DNA from: Gemmobacter caeruleus | GTDB lineage: Bacteria > Pseudomonadota > Alphaproteobacteria > Rhodobacterales > Rhodobacteraceae | Direction: 5' to 3' | Assembly: GCF_008271655.1 (NCBI RefSeq) | Contig: NZ_VKKX01000011.1 | Coordinates: 682,001 to 746,000 of the forward strand | DNA length: 64,000 bases | Made by a program: the position numbers and the translations under genes | Notes under the pieces: generated by a model | Databases searched by the model: none | The model's input: the letters and a program-made list of their open reading frames with translations, nothing else | Told to the model about the DNA's origin: nothing | In this document: positions 8,880 through 17,493 of the stretch, piece by piece | How positions within the stretch are numbered: position 1 is the stretch's first letter | Layout: every line of letters starts with the position of its first letter

Positions 8880-10093
8880 GGCAGCAGAGGCCGCAGCGCC
8901 GCCAGCAGCGCGGCCTCGTCCGCCGGGGCCAGCACGGCCGGGGCGGCGGCGGCCAGCGCGGCCTGCCGCGCCGGGGTCAGGCCCCTCAGCGCGGGGCCCA
9001 GCGTTTCTGCCGTGACGGCAAGCGCCGCGCCGGCGGCATCGAGCCGGGCAAAGACCTCGCGGAAATTCGCGGTGCCCGGACCGTGCAGGATGGCCGAGCC
9101 ATGGGCGGCGGGTTCATAGGGCGTATGGCCGCCGGCATCGCCAAAGGTGCCGCCGATCACCGTCGCGCCGGCCATTGCATACCACGCGTCCATCTCGCCC
9201 AGCGTATCGGCCAGATAGACGGCGGTGCCCGGCCCCGGCACCTCGCCGGCGGATCGGGTGGCATGGGACAGGCCGCTGGCGCGGATCGCATCCGCCACCT
9301 CGGCGCTGCGGCGGGGGTGGCGCGGGGCGAGGATCAGCAGGTCAAAGACCTCGCGGGCCTGGGCGAAACCCGTGAGGATCACCGCCTCTTCGCCCGCATG
9401 GGTCGAGGCCGCGAGCAGGAGGCGCGCCCGCGCCGCGGGGGGGGCAAAGGGCAGGGTTGCCGCCTGCCCCGTGGCCCGGGCCTTGAGCATCAGCCGCGGC
9501 GCGATCCGATCCTGCGGCAGGCCGAGGGCGCGAAACCGCGTCTCCGACCCGGCATCCTGTGCCGAGAGCAGCGCGATCCGCCCCAGCATCGCCGCCGCCA
9601 GCCCGCCCGCCACCCGCCGCCAGTTGCGCGCCGACCCTTCGGACATGCGCGCGCCAAGCGCGATCACCGGCCCGCGTTCGGCCATGCGGGCGATGCGTTC
9701 GGGCCAAAGTTCGCTCTCGATCAGGATCAGCGCGTGGGGGCGCCAGGCCGCGATGAAGCGCCGCACCGCGCTGGGGCTGTCAAAGGGCGCCAGCCGCACC
9801 CGCAGCCCCGGCAGGCCCCAGCCCGCAACCATCGCGCGCGCGGTCCAGCTGTTGCAGGTGACGATGATGCGCAGCCCCGGCGTCTCGGCCAGCAGCCGCT
9901 CCAGCAGCCAGCGGACCGAGGTCAGTTCCCCGTTGGAGGCGCCATGTAGCCACAGATCGGCCCCCTCCGCCGCGCCAAGCGCCAGCCTTTCGCGCAGCGC
10001 ACCGGCCCCGACGCGCCCGCGCAGCCGCTGCCCCAGCACATGCAGGATCAGGACAGGCATCAGCAGCCTGAGCAGAAGGCGATAGAGACCCAA
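8864..10093 (-). CDS. waaA: 3-deoxy-D-manno-octulosonic acid (Kdo) transferase
   Basis: Inner-membrane-associated GT-B glycosyltransferase that adds Kdo to lipid A, 409 residues. The N-terminus is a membrane-anchor segment (GLYRLLLRLLMPVLILHVLG), followed by WLHGASNGELTSV with the catalytic Glu region, VTCNSWTARAM, LIESELWPERI, and in the second half STHAGEE, LAPRHPRRS and the TFGDAGGHTPYEPAAHG nucleotide-sugar loop. The first codon appears to be TTG, with GGAGGGG just upstream. It is rather Ala-rich but otherwise a normal family member. Confidence 0.92.
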   Translation of the reverse strand: MGLYRLLLRLLMPVLILHVLGQRLRGRVGAGALRERLALGAAEGADLWLHGASNGELTSVRWLLERLLAETPGLRIIVTCNSWTARAMVAGWGLPGLRVRLAPFDSPSAVRRFIAAWRPHALILIESELWPERIARMAERGPVIALGARMSEGSARNWRRVAGGLAAAMLGRIALLSAQDAGSETRFRALGLPQDRIAPRLMLKARATGQAATLPFAPPAARARLLLAASTHAGEEAVILTGFAQAREVFDLLILAPRHPRRSAEVADAIRASGLSHATRSAGEVPGPGTAVYLADTLGEMDAWYAMAGATVIGGTFGDAGGHTPYEPAAHGSAILHGPGTANFREVFARLDAAGAALAVTAETLGPALRGLTPARQAALAAAAPAVLAPADEAALLAALRPLLPQPSE

Positions 10094-10195
10094 GATGCCC
10101 CTCCGGCGCGGTGATCCCCTGCGGCATAGCCACAGCGCCCCTGCCGCGCAAGCCGGATGCGCTGCGGCGGGTATAATCTGGAATTGGAATTAGAA

Positions 10196-10209
10196 TTGAT
10201 CTAAATCAA
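10196..10209 (+). promoter_or_regulatory. FNR/FnrL-type binding site
   Basis: Perfect match to the FNR consensus, TTGAT-CTAA-ATCAA, centred about 72 bases before the cytochrome c peroxidase start codon. In Paracoccus and Rhodobacter, cytochrome c peroxidase is a known target of FNR homologues (FnrP/FnrL), so oxygen-limited activation is likely. I do not see an unambiguous -10 element for a class II position. Confidence 0.85.
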
Positions 10210-10274
10210 TGCGGCGCCCGAGGCCGGCGGGCAGGGTGCCACCGAACGCGCATGACCCAGGATGGAGTATTGCG

Positions 10275-11312
10275 ATGAAGTGGCTTACCGCCCTTGTGCT
10301 GGCCAGCACGGCAATGACGGGTGCCGCCGCGGCACAGACGCTGCGTGACAGCGCGCTGGAGATCTTCAAGCCCTTGCCCTCGACCGTGCCGGCGGTGAAG
10401 GACAACCCGGTCACCCCGGCAAAGATCGACCTGGGCAAAGCGCTGTTCTTCGATCCGCGCCTCTCGGCCTCGGGGGTGTTTTCCTGCTATTCCTGCCACA
10501 ACCTGACCACGGGCGGCGATGACAATATGGAGACCTCGGTCGGCCATGGCTGGCAGAAGGGGCCGCGCAACGCGCCGACCGCGCTCAATGCCGTGCTGAA
10601 CGAGGCGCAGTTCTGGGATGGCCGGGCCGAGGATCTCAAGGCCCAGGCCAAGGGGCCGGTGCAGGCCGGGGTGGAGATGGCGAATACGCCCGACAATGTG
10701 GTGGCCACGCTGAAATCCATGCCGGCCTATGTCACCGGGTTCACGACCGCCTTCCCCGATGAACCCGATCCGGTCAGCTTTGACAACATGGCCCGCGCGA
10801 TCGAGGCTTTCGAGGCGACGCTGATCACCCCTGCGCCCTTCGACGCCTGGCTGAACGGCGATGACAACGCCCTCACGCCCGAGGCGCAGGCCGGGCTGGC
10901 GCTGTTCATCGACAAGGGCTGTTCGTCGTGCCATTCCGGCGTGAATGTCGGCGGCCACGGCTATTACCCCTTCGGTCTGGTCGAAAAGCCCGGTGCCGAT
11001 GTGCTGCCTCCGGGCGACAAGGGGCGCTTTGCCGTGACCGAAACCGCGGATGACGCCTATGTCTTCCGCGCGGCCCCCCTGCGCAACATCGCGCTGACCG
11101 CGCCCTATTTCCATTCCGGCAAGGTCTGGGATCTCTCGGTCGCGGTGGAGATCATGGCCGAAAGCCAGTTGGGCGAGGCGCTGAAGCCCGAAGAAACCGC
11201 GCAGCTCGTTGCCTTTCTCGACAGCCTGACCGGCACGCTGCCGACGATCACGCTGCCCAGGCTGCCGTCTGAGACCGCGACGACCCCGCGCCCGACCTCT
11301 GAACTGCGCTGA
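10275..11312 (+). CDS. di-haem cytochrome c peroxidase
   Basis: Periplasmic enzyme that reduces hydrogen peroxide with electrons from c-type cytochromes, 345 residues. It has a signal peptide (KWLTALVLASTAMTGAAAAQ), and two haem-binding motifs, Cys71-x-x-Cys74-His75 (CYSCH) and Cys216-x-x-Cys219-His220 (CSSCH). Bacterial CcpA/MauG-family landmarks are ALFFDPRLSASGVFSC, GPRNAPTALNAVLN, FWDGRAEDL and LRNIALTAPYFHSGKV. The start ATG follows GGAG. The upstream perfect FNR box supports microaerobic induction. An intrinsic terminator follows the gene. Confidence 0.94.
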   Translation: MKWLTALVLASTAMTGAAAAQTLRDSALEIFKPLPSTVPAVKDNPVTPAKIDLGKALFFDPRLSASGVFSCYSCHNLTTGGDDNMETSVGHGWQKGPRNAPTALNAVLNEAQFWDGRAEDLKAQAKGPVQAGVEMANTPDNVVATLKSMPAYVTGFTTAFPDEPDPVSFDNMARAIEAFEATLITPAPFDAWLNGDDNALTPEAQAGLALFIDKGCSSCHSGVNVGGHGYYPFGLVEKPGADVLPPGDKGRFAVTETADDAYVFRAAPLRNIALTAPYFHSGKVWDLSVAVEIMAESQLGEALKPEETAQLVAFLDSLTGTLPTITLPRLPSETATTPRPTSELR

Positions 11313-11332
11313 TCCGCCGTGACGCATCCCAC

Positions 11333-11364
11333 CCCCCGCGCCAGCCCGGCGCGGGGGTCTTTTT
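11333..11364 (+). terminator. intrinsic terminator after cytochrome c peroxidase
   Basis: Ten-base-pair perfect stem CCCCCGCGCC / GGCGCGGGGG with loop AGCCC, followed by TCTTTTTG. Classical Rho-independent terminator 20 bases after the peroxidase stop. Confidence 0.88.
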
Positions 11365-11421
11365 GCTTGGCAGGGCGGGGCGGGATTGGCATCTTGCCGG
11401 CATTGCGATCCAGGAGGTTTC

Positions 11422-11952
11422 ATGATCCCGCATTTCCGGCTTTCCCTGCCTGCCTTCATCTGCGCCGCGCTGCTGGCGCCGCCCGCCCTTGCCGCCACGG
11501 GTGCTGCGCTCGAAACCTGCGAGATCGGCGCCACGGTCATGTCGCCCGGTCATGCGGTGCCGGGGGTGATCGAGGCCGATCATGGCGGCATGTGCGAGAT
11601 CCATTTGCAATCGGGCGATATCACGGTGATGCCGGCCTATGCCCTGACCCGGGCCGAGGGGGTTGACCTGCCGCGCGGCCCCGCCGCCCCGACCGAGGGG
11701 TTCGACGCGCTGGTCGAGGGCTATTGGGCCTGTGCCAACACCGCAGGCGAGGGGTTCGACATCCTGATCGCCCCGGGCAGCTATGACATGATGGATGGTT
11801 CGGGCGGCACCATGGCCGCCACGCCGGACGATCCGCTGGGCGTGCTGTTCAGCGGCGGGCCCTGGGACGGCCGCCATGCGGTGGTCAGCAATGCCATGCT
11901 GATGATCACCCCGCCCGAGGGGCTGGCGCTGACCTGCAAGCTGAAACCGTGA
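11422..11952 (+). CDS. exported protein of unknown function, paralogue A
   Basis: 176 residues starting from an ATG preceded by AGGAGG. It has a signal peptide (FRLSLPAFICAALLAPPALAA), then a cysteine-bearing N-terminal half (ETCEIGAT, GGMCEIHLQSGD) and a C-terminal half (YWACANTAGEGFDILIAPGSY, then MITPPEGLALTCKLKP). I do not recognise the family. The layout is shared with the next gene: two half-domains, each with a Cys pair, ending in a TPPEG...C motif. The GTG of that gene overlaps this stop (GTGA). Likely periplasmic; no catalytic motif seen. Confidence 0.72.
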   Translation: MIPHFRLSLPAFICAALLAPPALAATGAALETCEIGATVMSPGHAVPGVIEADHGGMCEIHLQSGDITVMPAYALTRAEGVDLPRGPAAPTEGFDALVEGYWACANTAGEGFDILIAPGSYDMMDGSGGTMAATPDDPLGVLFSGGPWDGRHAVVSNAMLMITPPEGLALTCKLKP

Positions 11953-12431
11953 CAGCGCTGCACGGCTTCGGGCGGGCGGTGGCGCTGATGCTGGCGCTGC
12001 CGGTCGGCGCGCAGGCGACGCCGATTTGTCCGCAGGCCACGCTTGTCACGGTGCCGGGGCAGGGCGAGGGCGTGGTAGAGGCCACCGCCGCCTCGGGCGA
12101 TTGCGCGGTGCGGCTGGCCGATGGCCGTCTGTTCGAGGCGCCGCCCGCCGCGCTGGTGCCGCTGGCCGCGGGCGACAGCCCGCCGGAGCCGGCGCTGCCG
12201 CCGGCCTTTCTGCGCTGCACGGGGGCAGGGGACGCGCGGCTTCTGGCGCTTGCGCCGGGGCTCTACATCCTGGCGCAGGGCGGGGCCGGCAGTCTCCGCC
12301 AGAGCGGGGGCGAGATCGGGTTTGACAGCGGCCCCTTGCAGGGTCATCGGGGCCGGATCACCGAAACCGGCCTGATCCTGACCCCGCCCGAAGGCGCGGC
12401 GCAGAGCTGCACGCCGCTGCCGCCCGGCTGA
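11949..12431 (+). CDS. exported protein of unknown function, paralogue B
   Basis: 160 residues from a GTG that overlaps the previous stop. It has a signal peptide (VALMLALPVGAQA) and cysteines at TPICPQ, SGDCAVR, LRCTGAG and AQSCTPL. It resembles the preceding protein in order and spacing (SGD motif, LAPGLYIL versus IAPGSYDM, FDSGPLQG versus FSGGPWDG, LTPPEGAAQSC versus ITPPEGLALTC), so the pair is a diverged tandem duplication. Function unknown. Confidence 0.7.
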   Translation: MTALHGFGRAVALMLALPVGAQATPICPQATLVTVPGQGEGVVEATAASGDCAVRLADGRLFEAPPAALVPLAAGDSPPEPALPPAFLRCTGAGDARLLALAPGLYILAQGGAGSLRQSGGEIGFDSGPLQGHRGRITETGLILTPPEGAAQSCTPLPPG

Positions 12432-13850
12432 TCACAGCGCCGGCGGGCGGCGGCCGGGCCAGTCGGTCGCGGCATGGTAGCTCTGCCCGATTGCCAGCAC
12501 CTCGGCATCGGCGCCAAAGCGGCCGATGATCTGCATTCCCATCGGCAGGCCCGTCGCGCCAAACCCGCAAGGCACCGCCAGACTGGGCAGGCCGATCAGG
12601 CTGATCGGCACCACCACCTCCATCCAGCGGTGATACGTGTCCATCGCCCGACCATTGATCGCCTGCGGCCAACGCCAGTCGGCCGGAAACGGCCAGACCT
12701 GCGCCGAAGGCATCACCAGCGCGTCATATCGGGCAAACAGCTTTGCCGCGCGTGCATACCAGCGCGACCGGATCACGCTGGCCGCATGCACCTCTGCCGC
12801 GGTCACCGCCAGACCCTGTTCGATCTCCCATTGCGTCTCTGGCTTGAGCTGCGCCCATTGCGCCGGATCGTCGCGCATTGCCCCCTTGGCCCCGGCATTG
12901 AGAAAGGCCCGCAGCGTGAGCCAGGCCCACCACAGCTTTTCCGCCGGAAAGGGCGGCGCCACCTCGTCGATCTCCGCGCCCTGATCGGCCAGCACGGCAA
13001 GCCCCGCGCGACACAGATCCAGGATGCCGGGCTCGCAAGGATAGGCCCCGCCCCAATCGCCCAGCCAGCCGATGCGCCGCCCCTTCAGATCGGCGGGCGG
13101 GCGCAGGAAATCGCCGCCGGGCAGGCCAAAGGGCACGGTCGGGTTCTCGCCCGCCAGCACGCCCAGAAACCGCGCGACATCCTCGACCGTGCGCGCCATC
13201 GGGCCTTCGGTCGCCAGCGTCGCCATGAAGGTATCGCCTAGGGCATCGCCCGGCACCCGCCCGTAAGAGGGGCGCATGCCATAGACGTTGCAAAAGGCCG
13301 CCGGATTGCGCAGCGACCCCATCATGTCGCTGCCATCGGCCAGCGGCACCAGCCGTGCCGCCAGCGCCGCCGCCGCCCCGCCCGAGGAGCCGCCCGCCGT
13401 GCGCGTCAGATCATAGGGGTTGCGCGTCACCCCGAAGACCGGGTTCAAACTGTGGCTGCCATGGCCCCATTCCGGCGTATTGGTCTTGCCGACAAGGATC
13501 GCCCCTGCCGCCCGCATCCGCGCCGCGACCAGATCGTCGGCACCCGGCACATGATCGGCAAAGATTGGTGACCCATAGGTCGTGCGCAGCCCTTTCACCG
13601 CCACCAGATCCTTCACCGCCAGCGGCAGACCATGCAGCCAGCCCCGAACCGGCGCGTCATCCGCCGCCCGTGCCTCATCCATCAACACCTCGGGCGCGCG
13701 CGGCGACACGATGGCATTCACCGCCCCGTTCACCGACGCGCTGCGCGCCAGATGCGCCTCCATCACCTCCGAGGGCTTTATCTCACGCGCGGCGATCATC
13801 CGCGCCAGATCCGAGGCCGAACGATCCAGCAGCACGATATCCTCTTTCAT
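12432..13850 (-). CDS. amidase (amidase-signature family)
   Basis: 472-residue amidase-signature hydrolase. The Ser-cisSer-Lys triad is visible: Lys in LPLAVKDLVAVKG, then GGSSGGAAAALAARLVPLADGSD with both serines. The tail TGLPMGMQIIGRFGAD is typical of this family. The ATG at 13850 is taken from the conserved intergenic box (copy 3); no other start in the following 20 codons is better placed. Last gene of the minus-strand set that carries a polyamine-type ABC importer and a second amidase, so its amide substrate may be what the importer brings in. Substrate unknown. Confidence 0.9.
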   Translation of the reverse strand: MKEDIVLLDRSASDLARMIAAREIKPSEVMEAHLARSASVNGAVNAIVSPRAPEVLMDEARAADDAPVRGWLHGLPLAVKDLVAVKGLRTTYGSPIFADHVPGADDLVAARMRAAGAILVGKTNTPEWGHGSHSLNPVFGVTRNPYDLTRTAGGSSGGAAAALAARLVPLADGSDMMGSLRNPAAFCNVYGMRPSYGRVPGDALGDTFMATLATEGPMARTVEDVARFLGVLAGENPTVPFGLPGGDFLRPPADLKGRRIGWLGDWGGAYPCEPGILDLCRAGLAVLADQGAEIDEVAPPFPAEKLWWAWLTLRAFLNAGAKGAMRDDPAQWAQLKPETQWEIEQGLAVTAAEVHAASVIRSRWYARAAKLFARYDALVMPSAQVWPFPADWRWPQAINGRAMDTYHRWMEVVVPISLIGLPSLAVPCGFGATGLPMGMQIIGRFGADAEVLAIGQSYHAATDWPGRRPPAL

Positions 13851-13895
13851 CTGTTCAAAAATATCCTGGGGGGTGTGGGGGGCAAAGCCCCCCAC
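13845..13895 (-). repeat. hairpin + ATATTTTTGAACAGATGAA box, copy 3 (box supplies a start codon)
   Basis: On the minus strand a perfect 9-bp stem (GTGGGGGGC/GCCCCCCAC, loop TTT, 13875-13895) precedes the box at 13845-13866. The element lies between the polyamine-type binding-protein gene and the amidase gene, and the ATG inside its final GATGAAAG is the apparent amidase start. A further GC stem (GCGCCGCC/GGCGGCGC) lies at about 13900-13920. Confidence 0.8.
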
Positions 13896-13931
13896 CTGCG
13901 CGCCGCCGCAAGGCGGCGCAACCCGTGTGGT

Positions 13932-14957
13932 TCATTTCTGCAATTCGGTCCAGATCGCGGTCACATAGTCCTGTGCCTTGCCGGTGCAGGTGGGCAGGAA
14001 CACGCCCGCCGCCTTGAACGCCTCGGGGATCACCACCTCGGGCGCGGTCTTCATGTCTTCCGGCATGAAGGCCTCGGACCCGGCGATGCCATTGGCATAG
14101 CGCGCAAAGGCCGAGATCATCGCGGCATTTTCCGGCACCATGATGAAGTCGAGGAACTTGTAGGCCGCGTCCACATTCTGCGCATCCTTGAGCAGCATCA
14201 CCGAATCCATGAACAGCGGGTAGCCCTCCTTGGGATAGCCATAGGCCACCGCCGGATTGGCGACCCGTGCCCGCATGGTCGATCCGTTCCAGTTCACGCT
14301 GGCCGCCCAGTCATTGTTCGACAGCTTTTCGGTCGCGCCGTAATCCATGCTGATCCAGTCGGGCTTGGCGGCGATCAGGGCGTCGCGCGCCTTTTTCAGC
14401 ACTTCGGCATCTTCGGAACAGGGCTGGCCGCCGGCCCACATCGTCGCCATGGCAACGATGTCGTTCATCTCGGGCACGACATTGATCTTGCCCTTCAGCT
14501 CTGCCGGCACTTCCAGAAAGACCGACGAGGTGTTGATGTCGCCGCCATAGACCGAAGTATTCACCGCGACCCCGGTCGAACCCCATTGCCACGGAACCGA
14601 GAATTTGCGGCCCGGATCCCAGCTCACATCCTGCCATTCGGGGGCGATATTGCCCTTGTTGGCCAGTTTGGCGGCATCCAGTTCGGTCACCAGACCCTTC
14701 TCGATCCAGATCGGCACATAGTTGGCCGAGGGCACGACCAGATCAAAGCCATGGCCGCCGGCCTCGATCTTGGCAAGTGCGGTGTCGTTGCTGTCGTAAT
14801 CGGTCACCGTGACCTTGATGCCGGTCTCGGCCTCGAATTTCGTCAGCAGTTCGGGGCTGGTGTAATTGCCCCAATTGTAGAGTTGCAGCACCCCCTCGGC
14901 CCGGGCAAGCCCGGTGGTGGCCATCAGAAGCGCGGTAGCGGTGATCAGTCTTTTCAT
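13932..14957 (-). CDS. extracellular substrate-binding protein, polyamine-type ABC importer (PotD/PotF-like)
   Basis: Periplasmic solute-binding protein of 341 residues, with signal peptide (KRLITATALLMATTGLARAEG) and the family opening LQLYNWGNYTSPELLTKFEAETGIKV seen in PotD/PotF-like proteins. The start follows AAGGAGA. It belongs with the two permease genes and ATPase gene upstream on the same strand, but an RTX-protein gene lies between. Spermidine/putrescine-type ligands are the family norm; the adjacent amidases suggest an amide or acylated amine instead. Ligand unproven. Confidence 0.9.
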   Translation of the reverse strand: MKRLITATALLMATTGLARAEGVLQLYNWGNYTSPELLTKFEAETGIKVTVTDYDSNDTALAKIEAGGHGFDLVVPSANYVPIWIEKGLVTELDAAKLANKGNIAPEWQDVSWDPGRKFSVPWQWGSTGVAVNTSVYGGDINTSSVFLEVPAELKGKINVVPEMNDIVAMATMWAGGQPCSEDAEVLKKARDALIAAKPDWISMDYGATEKLSNNDWAASVNWNGSTMRARVANPAVAYGYPKEGYPLFMDSVMLLKDAQNVDAAYKFLDFIMVPENAAMISAFARYANGIAGSEAFMPEDMKTAPEVVIPEAFKAAGVFLPTCTGKAQDYVTAIWTELQK

Positions 14958-15005
14958 CAGTCTCTCCTTGCTGGTAAATCCGGGCTCGGTCGGCCCGGTT
15001 CGGGA

Positions 15006-16667
15006 TCAGGTGAACAGGAAATCGGCGCTGGTCAGGGTGGTGGCGGTGCTGCCATGCAGCCGGATCGACTGATCGCCCCAGCCGATCAGCCAGTCCTGCG
15101 CCGATAACCGGTCGAGGTGAAGCGCGCCAAAGCCGCGGGCCAGGTCGCGGTCGATCACGATCCGGTCCAGCCCGTCCTGGAAATCGGTGATCACGTCGCG
15201 CGCCGCCCCGGCATTGGCAAAGACAAAGCGGTCGGCCCCGGCGCCGCCGGTCAGCCGGTCGCTGCCGGCCCCGCCGTCCAGACGGTCGGCGCCCGCGCCG
15301 CCCGACAGGCGGTCGCGCCCGCTGCCGCCCAGCAGGATGTCGGCGCCCAGACCGCCGCCCAGGTCGTCGGCGCCGCTGCCCCCGCGCAGGCTGTCCCTGC
15401 CGCCCCAGCCGCGCAGGCTGTCGGTGCCGCTGCCGCCGGCCAGCATGTCGTCGAAGCGCGATCCATGTAACTGGTCGGCGCCGCGCCCGCCCTCCACATG
15501 GCTGGTGAGATCGGCGATATCGGCGCCGCGCAGGATCACGCGATCATTGCCCGCCCCGGCCAGAACGACGCTGCCGCTGCGGCCATCGGTCTGGCGCAGC
15601 GTGTCGTCGCCGCTGCCGGTCACGGCGGCGATTCGATCCTCGGCGGCGATGCGGTCGGCCCAGGCGGAACCGATGACCGAGGCCAGCACGTCGGAGATGA
15701 CGCTGAGCCCGCGCCCGGCCTCGACCGCGATGAAATAGCCGCGGTCGGCGATGCTGTCTCGGTTGTAGCCTTCGGAGACAAAGACCTTCTGGCTGGTCAG
15801 CAGCCGCGCCAGGCCGTCGATCTGTTCGGGTGCCATGCCGGCAAGCTCCGGCTGGCCGGACAGCGCGCGCACAAGCCCGTCGCGTGCCGTGATCTGCGCC
15901 TGCCAGAGCGCGGCGGAGGCCGGACGGAAATCGCCGCTGAAGGCGCCGTTCTGGTCTGTCTGGGTCAGCGCATCGGCCACGTCCAGCGCGCGGTCCAGCA
16001 CATTATCCAGCAGATCGGCGGCGGAAGCGAAGTCGCCCGCGGCCTGGCTTGGCCCCCGGTTCACCGCCGGATGAATCGCCGAGGCCGAGCTTTCGATCCC
16101 CAGAAGGGCGGCGACGGCCGCGAAAATCTCGGGCGTGGCGGCGGTGGTGCCGGAGAGAAAGGTCGCGATGGCGGCCAGCGTCTGCTGGTGGATCACCGGG
16201 TAAAGCGCGGCATAGCCATCGCTGCTGGGGTAGTAATGCACGATGCCCGCATCGTCGATCCAATGGTCGCTCCAGCGGCCCATATAGCGGTCGGCGGGCG
16301 GGTCGGGTTCGGTCGGGGTCGTGGGTGTGGTCGGCGTGCCGCCGCCATCATCGGGCGGCTGTGGCACGGGCGCGTCGGTGTCGATCACGCCCCAGCCGCC
16401 CACCAGCGAGTGCGCGCCCTCTGCCCAGGTGGTGTTGAACCCCGCCGGCCGTTCCGAATAGACCGCGATCACCTTCAACTCGTCGTAATCAACGTCATTC
16501 GTGGCGTCGTAGAAATCGTAATAGCGCTGATAGGGGCCGGCGCCGAGCGTCCCGTCCGAGTTCAGGTAATAGACCGCCGCCCCCGCATAGGTCAGCGCGA
16601 CGTTCCGCCCGCCGGGCAGGTCTTCATGCACTGTGGCCAGGCCGAGCCTGACGTAATATCTGGGCAT
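15006..16667 (-). CDS. RTX (haemolysin-type calcium-binding repeat) protein
   Basis: 553 residues, no N-terminal signal peptide, as expected for type I secretion. An N-terminal aromatic-rich domain (about 1-105) is followed by a Pro/Thr linker (PTTPTTPTEPDPPADRYMG, about 108-126). Next comes an Ala-rich helical middle part (about 150-340), then about ten glycine-Asp nonapeptide repeats of GGxGxDxLx type (about 390-485), preceded by weaker GSGDDTL and AGAGNDRV units. The end (DVITDFQDGLDRIVID ... SADFLFT) is the usual RTX C-terminal secretion segment. The start follows GGAG. It sits, in the same orientation, between the permease and binding-protein genes of an ABC importer. Activity unknown; no protease HExxH seen. 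Confidence 0.88.
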   Translation of the reverse strand: MPRYYVRLGLATVHEDLPGGRNVALTYAGAAVYYLNSDGTLGAGPYQRYYDFYDATNDVDYDELKVIAVYSERPAGFNTTWAEGAHSLVGGWGVIDTDAPVPQPPDDGGGTPTTPTTPTEPDPPADRYMGRWSDHWIDDAGIVHYYPSSDGYAALYPVIHQQTLAAIATFLSGTTAATPEIFAAVAALLGIESSASAIHPAVNRGPSQAAGDFASAADLLDNVLDRALDVADALTQTDQNGAFSGDFRPASAALWQAQITARDGLVRALSGQPELAGMAPEQIDGLARLLTSQKVFVSEGYNRDSIADRGYFIAVEAGRGLSVISDVLASVIGSAWADRIAAEDRIAAVTGSGDDTLRQTDGRSGSVVLAGAGNDRVILRGADIADLTSHVEGGRGADQLHGSRFDDMLAGGSGTDSLRGWGGRDSLRGGSGADDLGGGLGADILLGGSGRDRLSGGAGADRLDGGAGSDRLTGGAGADRFVFANAGAARDVITDFQDGLDRIVIDRDLARGFGALHLDRLSAQDWLIGWGDQSIRLHGSTATTLTSADFLFT

Positions 16668-16689
16668 TGCGACGCTCCGGGATGAGGGG

Positions 16690-17493
16690 TCAGTTTCTCT
16701 TTCGGGTCAGCAGGAAAAAGGCGGTCAGCAGGATCACGGTCAGACCCAGCAGCCCGGTGGAGATTGCGTTCACCTCGGGGGTGATGGCGCGGCGCATCTG
16801 GCCCAGCATGTAGGTGGGCAAGGTATCCTGCCCGCCGGATTTCACAAACTCGGTGATCACCACGTCATCGAGGCTGATGACGAAGGCCAGCATGGCCCCG
16901 GCCAGAATCCCCGGCGCGAGCAGCGGCAGCGTGACATGGCGAAAAGTCTGCCAGGGCGAGGCGTAAAGATCGGCCGCCGCGGTCTCCAGGCTCAGGTCCA
17001 TCCCCTCCAGCCGGGCGCGGATCGGCAGATAGGCAAAGGGGATGCAGAAGGCCGCATGGGCCAGGATCAGGTAGCCCAGCCCCTGATAGCCGGTCCAGGA
17101 TTTGACCATGCCGAACAGGATCAGCAGCGCGACCGCGGTCACGATCTCGGGCACCATCAGGGGCTGGTTGATCATGACATAGATGAAGGTCTGCCCCTTG
17201 AACCCGGCGCGCCGCGTGGTGCCAAGGGCGGCCAGCGTCGCCGCCGTGGTCGCCACCGCCGCCGCCGAGGCCGCGATCACCAGCGACCGCAAGGTCGCCG
17301 ATTTCACCGCCTCGTTCGCCCAGGCCTTGCTGAACCAGTGCAGCGACAACCCCTCCCATACCGCGATGGAGGTGCCGCCGTTGAAGGCATAGGCGACCAG
17401 CGTGAAGATCGGCAGGTAAAGCGCCACGAAGGCCAGCATGGCGATGGCGGCAAAGCCCGGAATGCGCGCAGGCTGAAAACGGGTCTCAGCCAT
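16690..17493 (-). CDS. ABC transporter permease, polyamine type (PotC/PotI-like)
   Basis: Inner-membrane permease of about 267 residues with six predicted membrane segments (first: AAIAMLAFVALYLPIFTLVAYAF). The EAA-type loop is seen in LETAAADLYASPWQTFRHVTLPLLAPGI. Two ATGs (17499 and 17493) are possible; the second has the better distance from the upstream GGGGGG. Either overlaps the upstream permease gene by 8-14 bases. Works with the second permease, the ATPase and the binding protein of this cluster. Confidence 0.9.
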   Translation of the reverse strand: MAETRFQPARIPGFAAIAMLAFVALYLPIFTLVAYAFNGGTSIAVWEGLSLHWFSKAWANEAVKSATLRSLVIAASAAAVATTAATLAALGTTRRAGFKGQTFIYVMINQPLMVPEIVTAVALLILFGMVKSWTGYQGLGYLILAHAAFCIPFAYLPIRARLEGMDLSLETAAADLYASPWQTFRHVTLPLLAPGILAGAMLAFVISLDDVVITEFVKSGGQDTLPTYMLGQMRRAITPEVNAISTGLLGLTVILLTAFFLLTRKRN

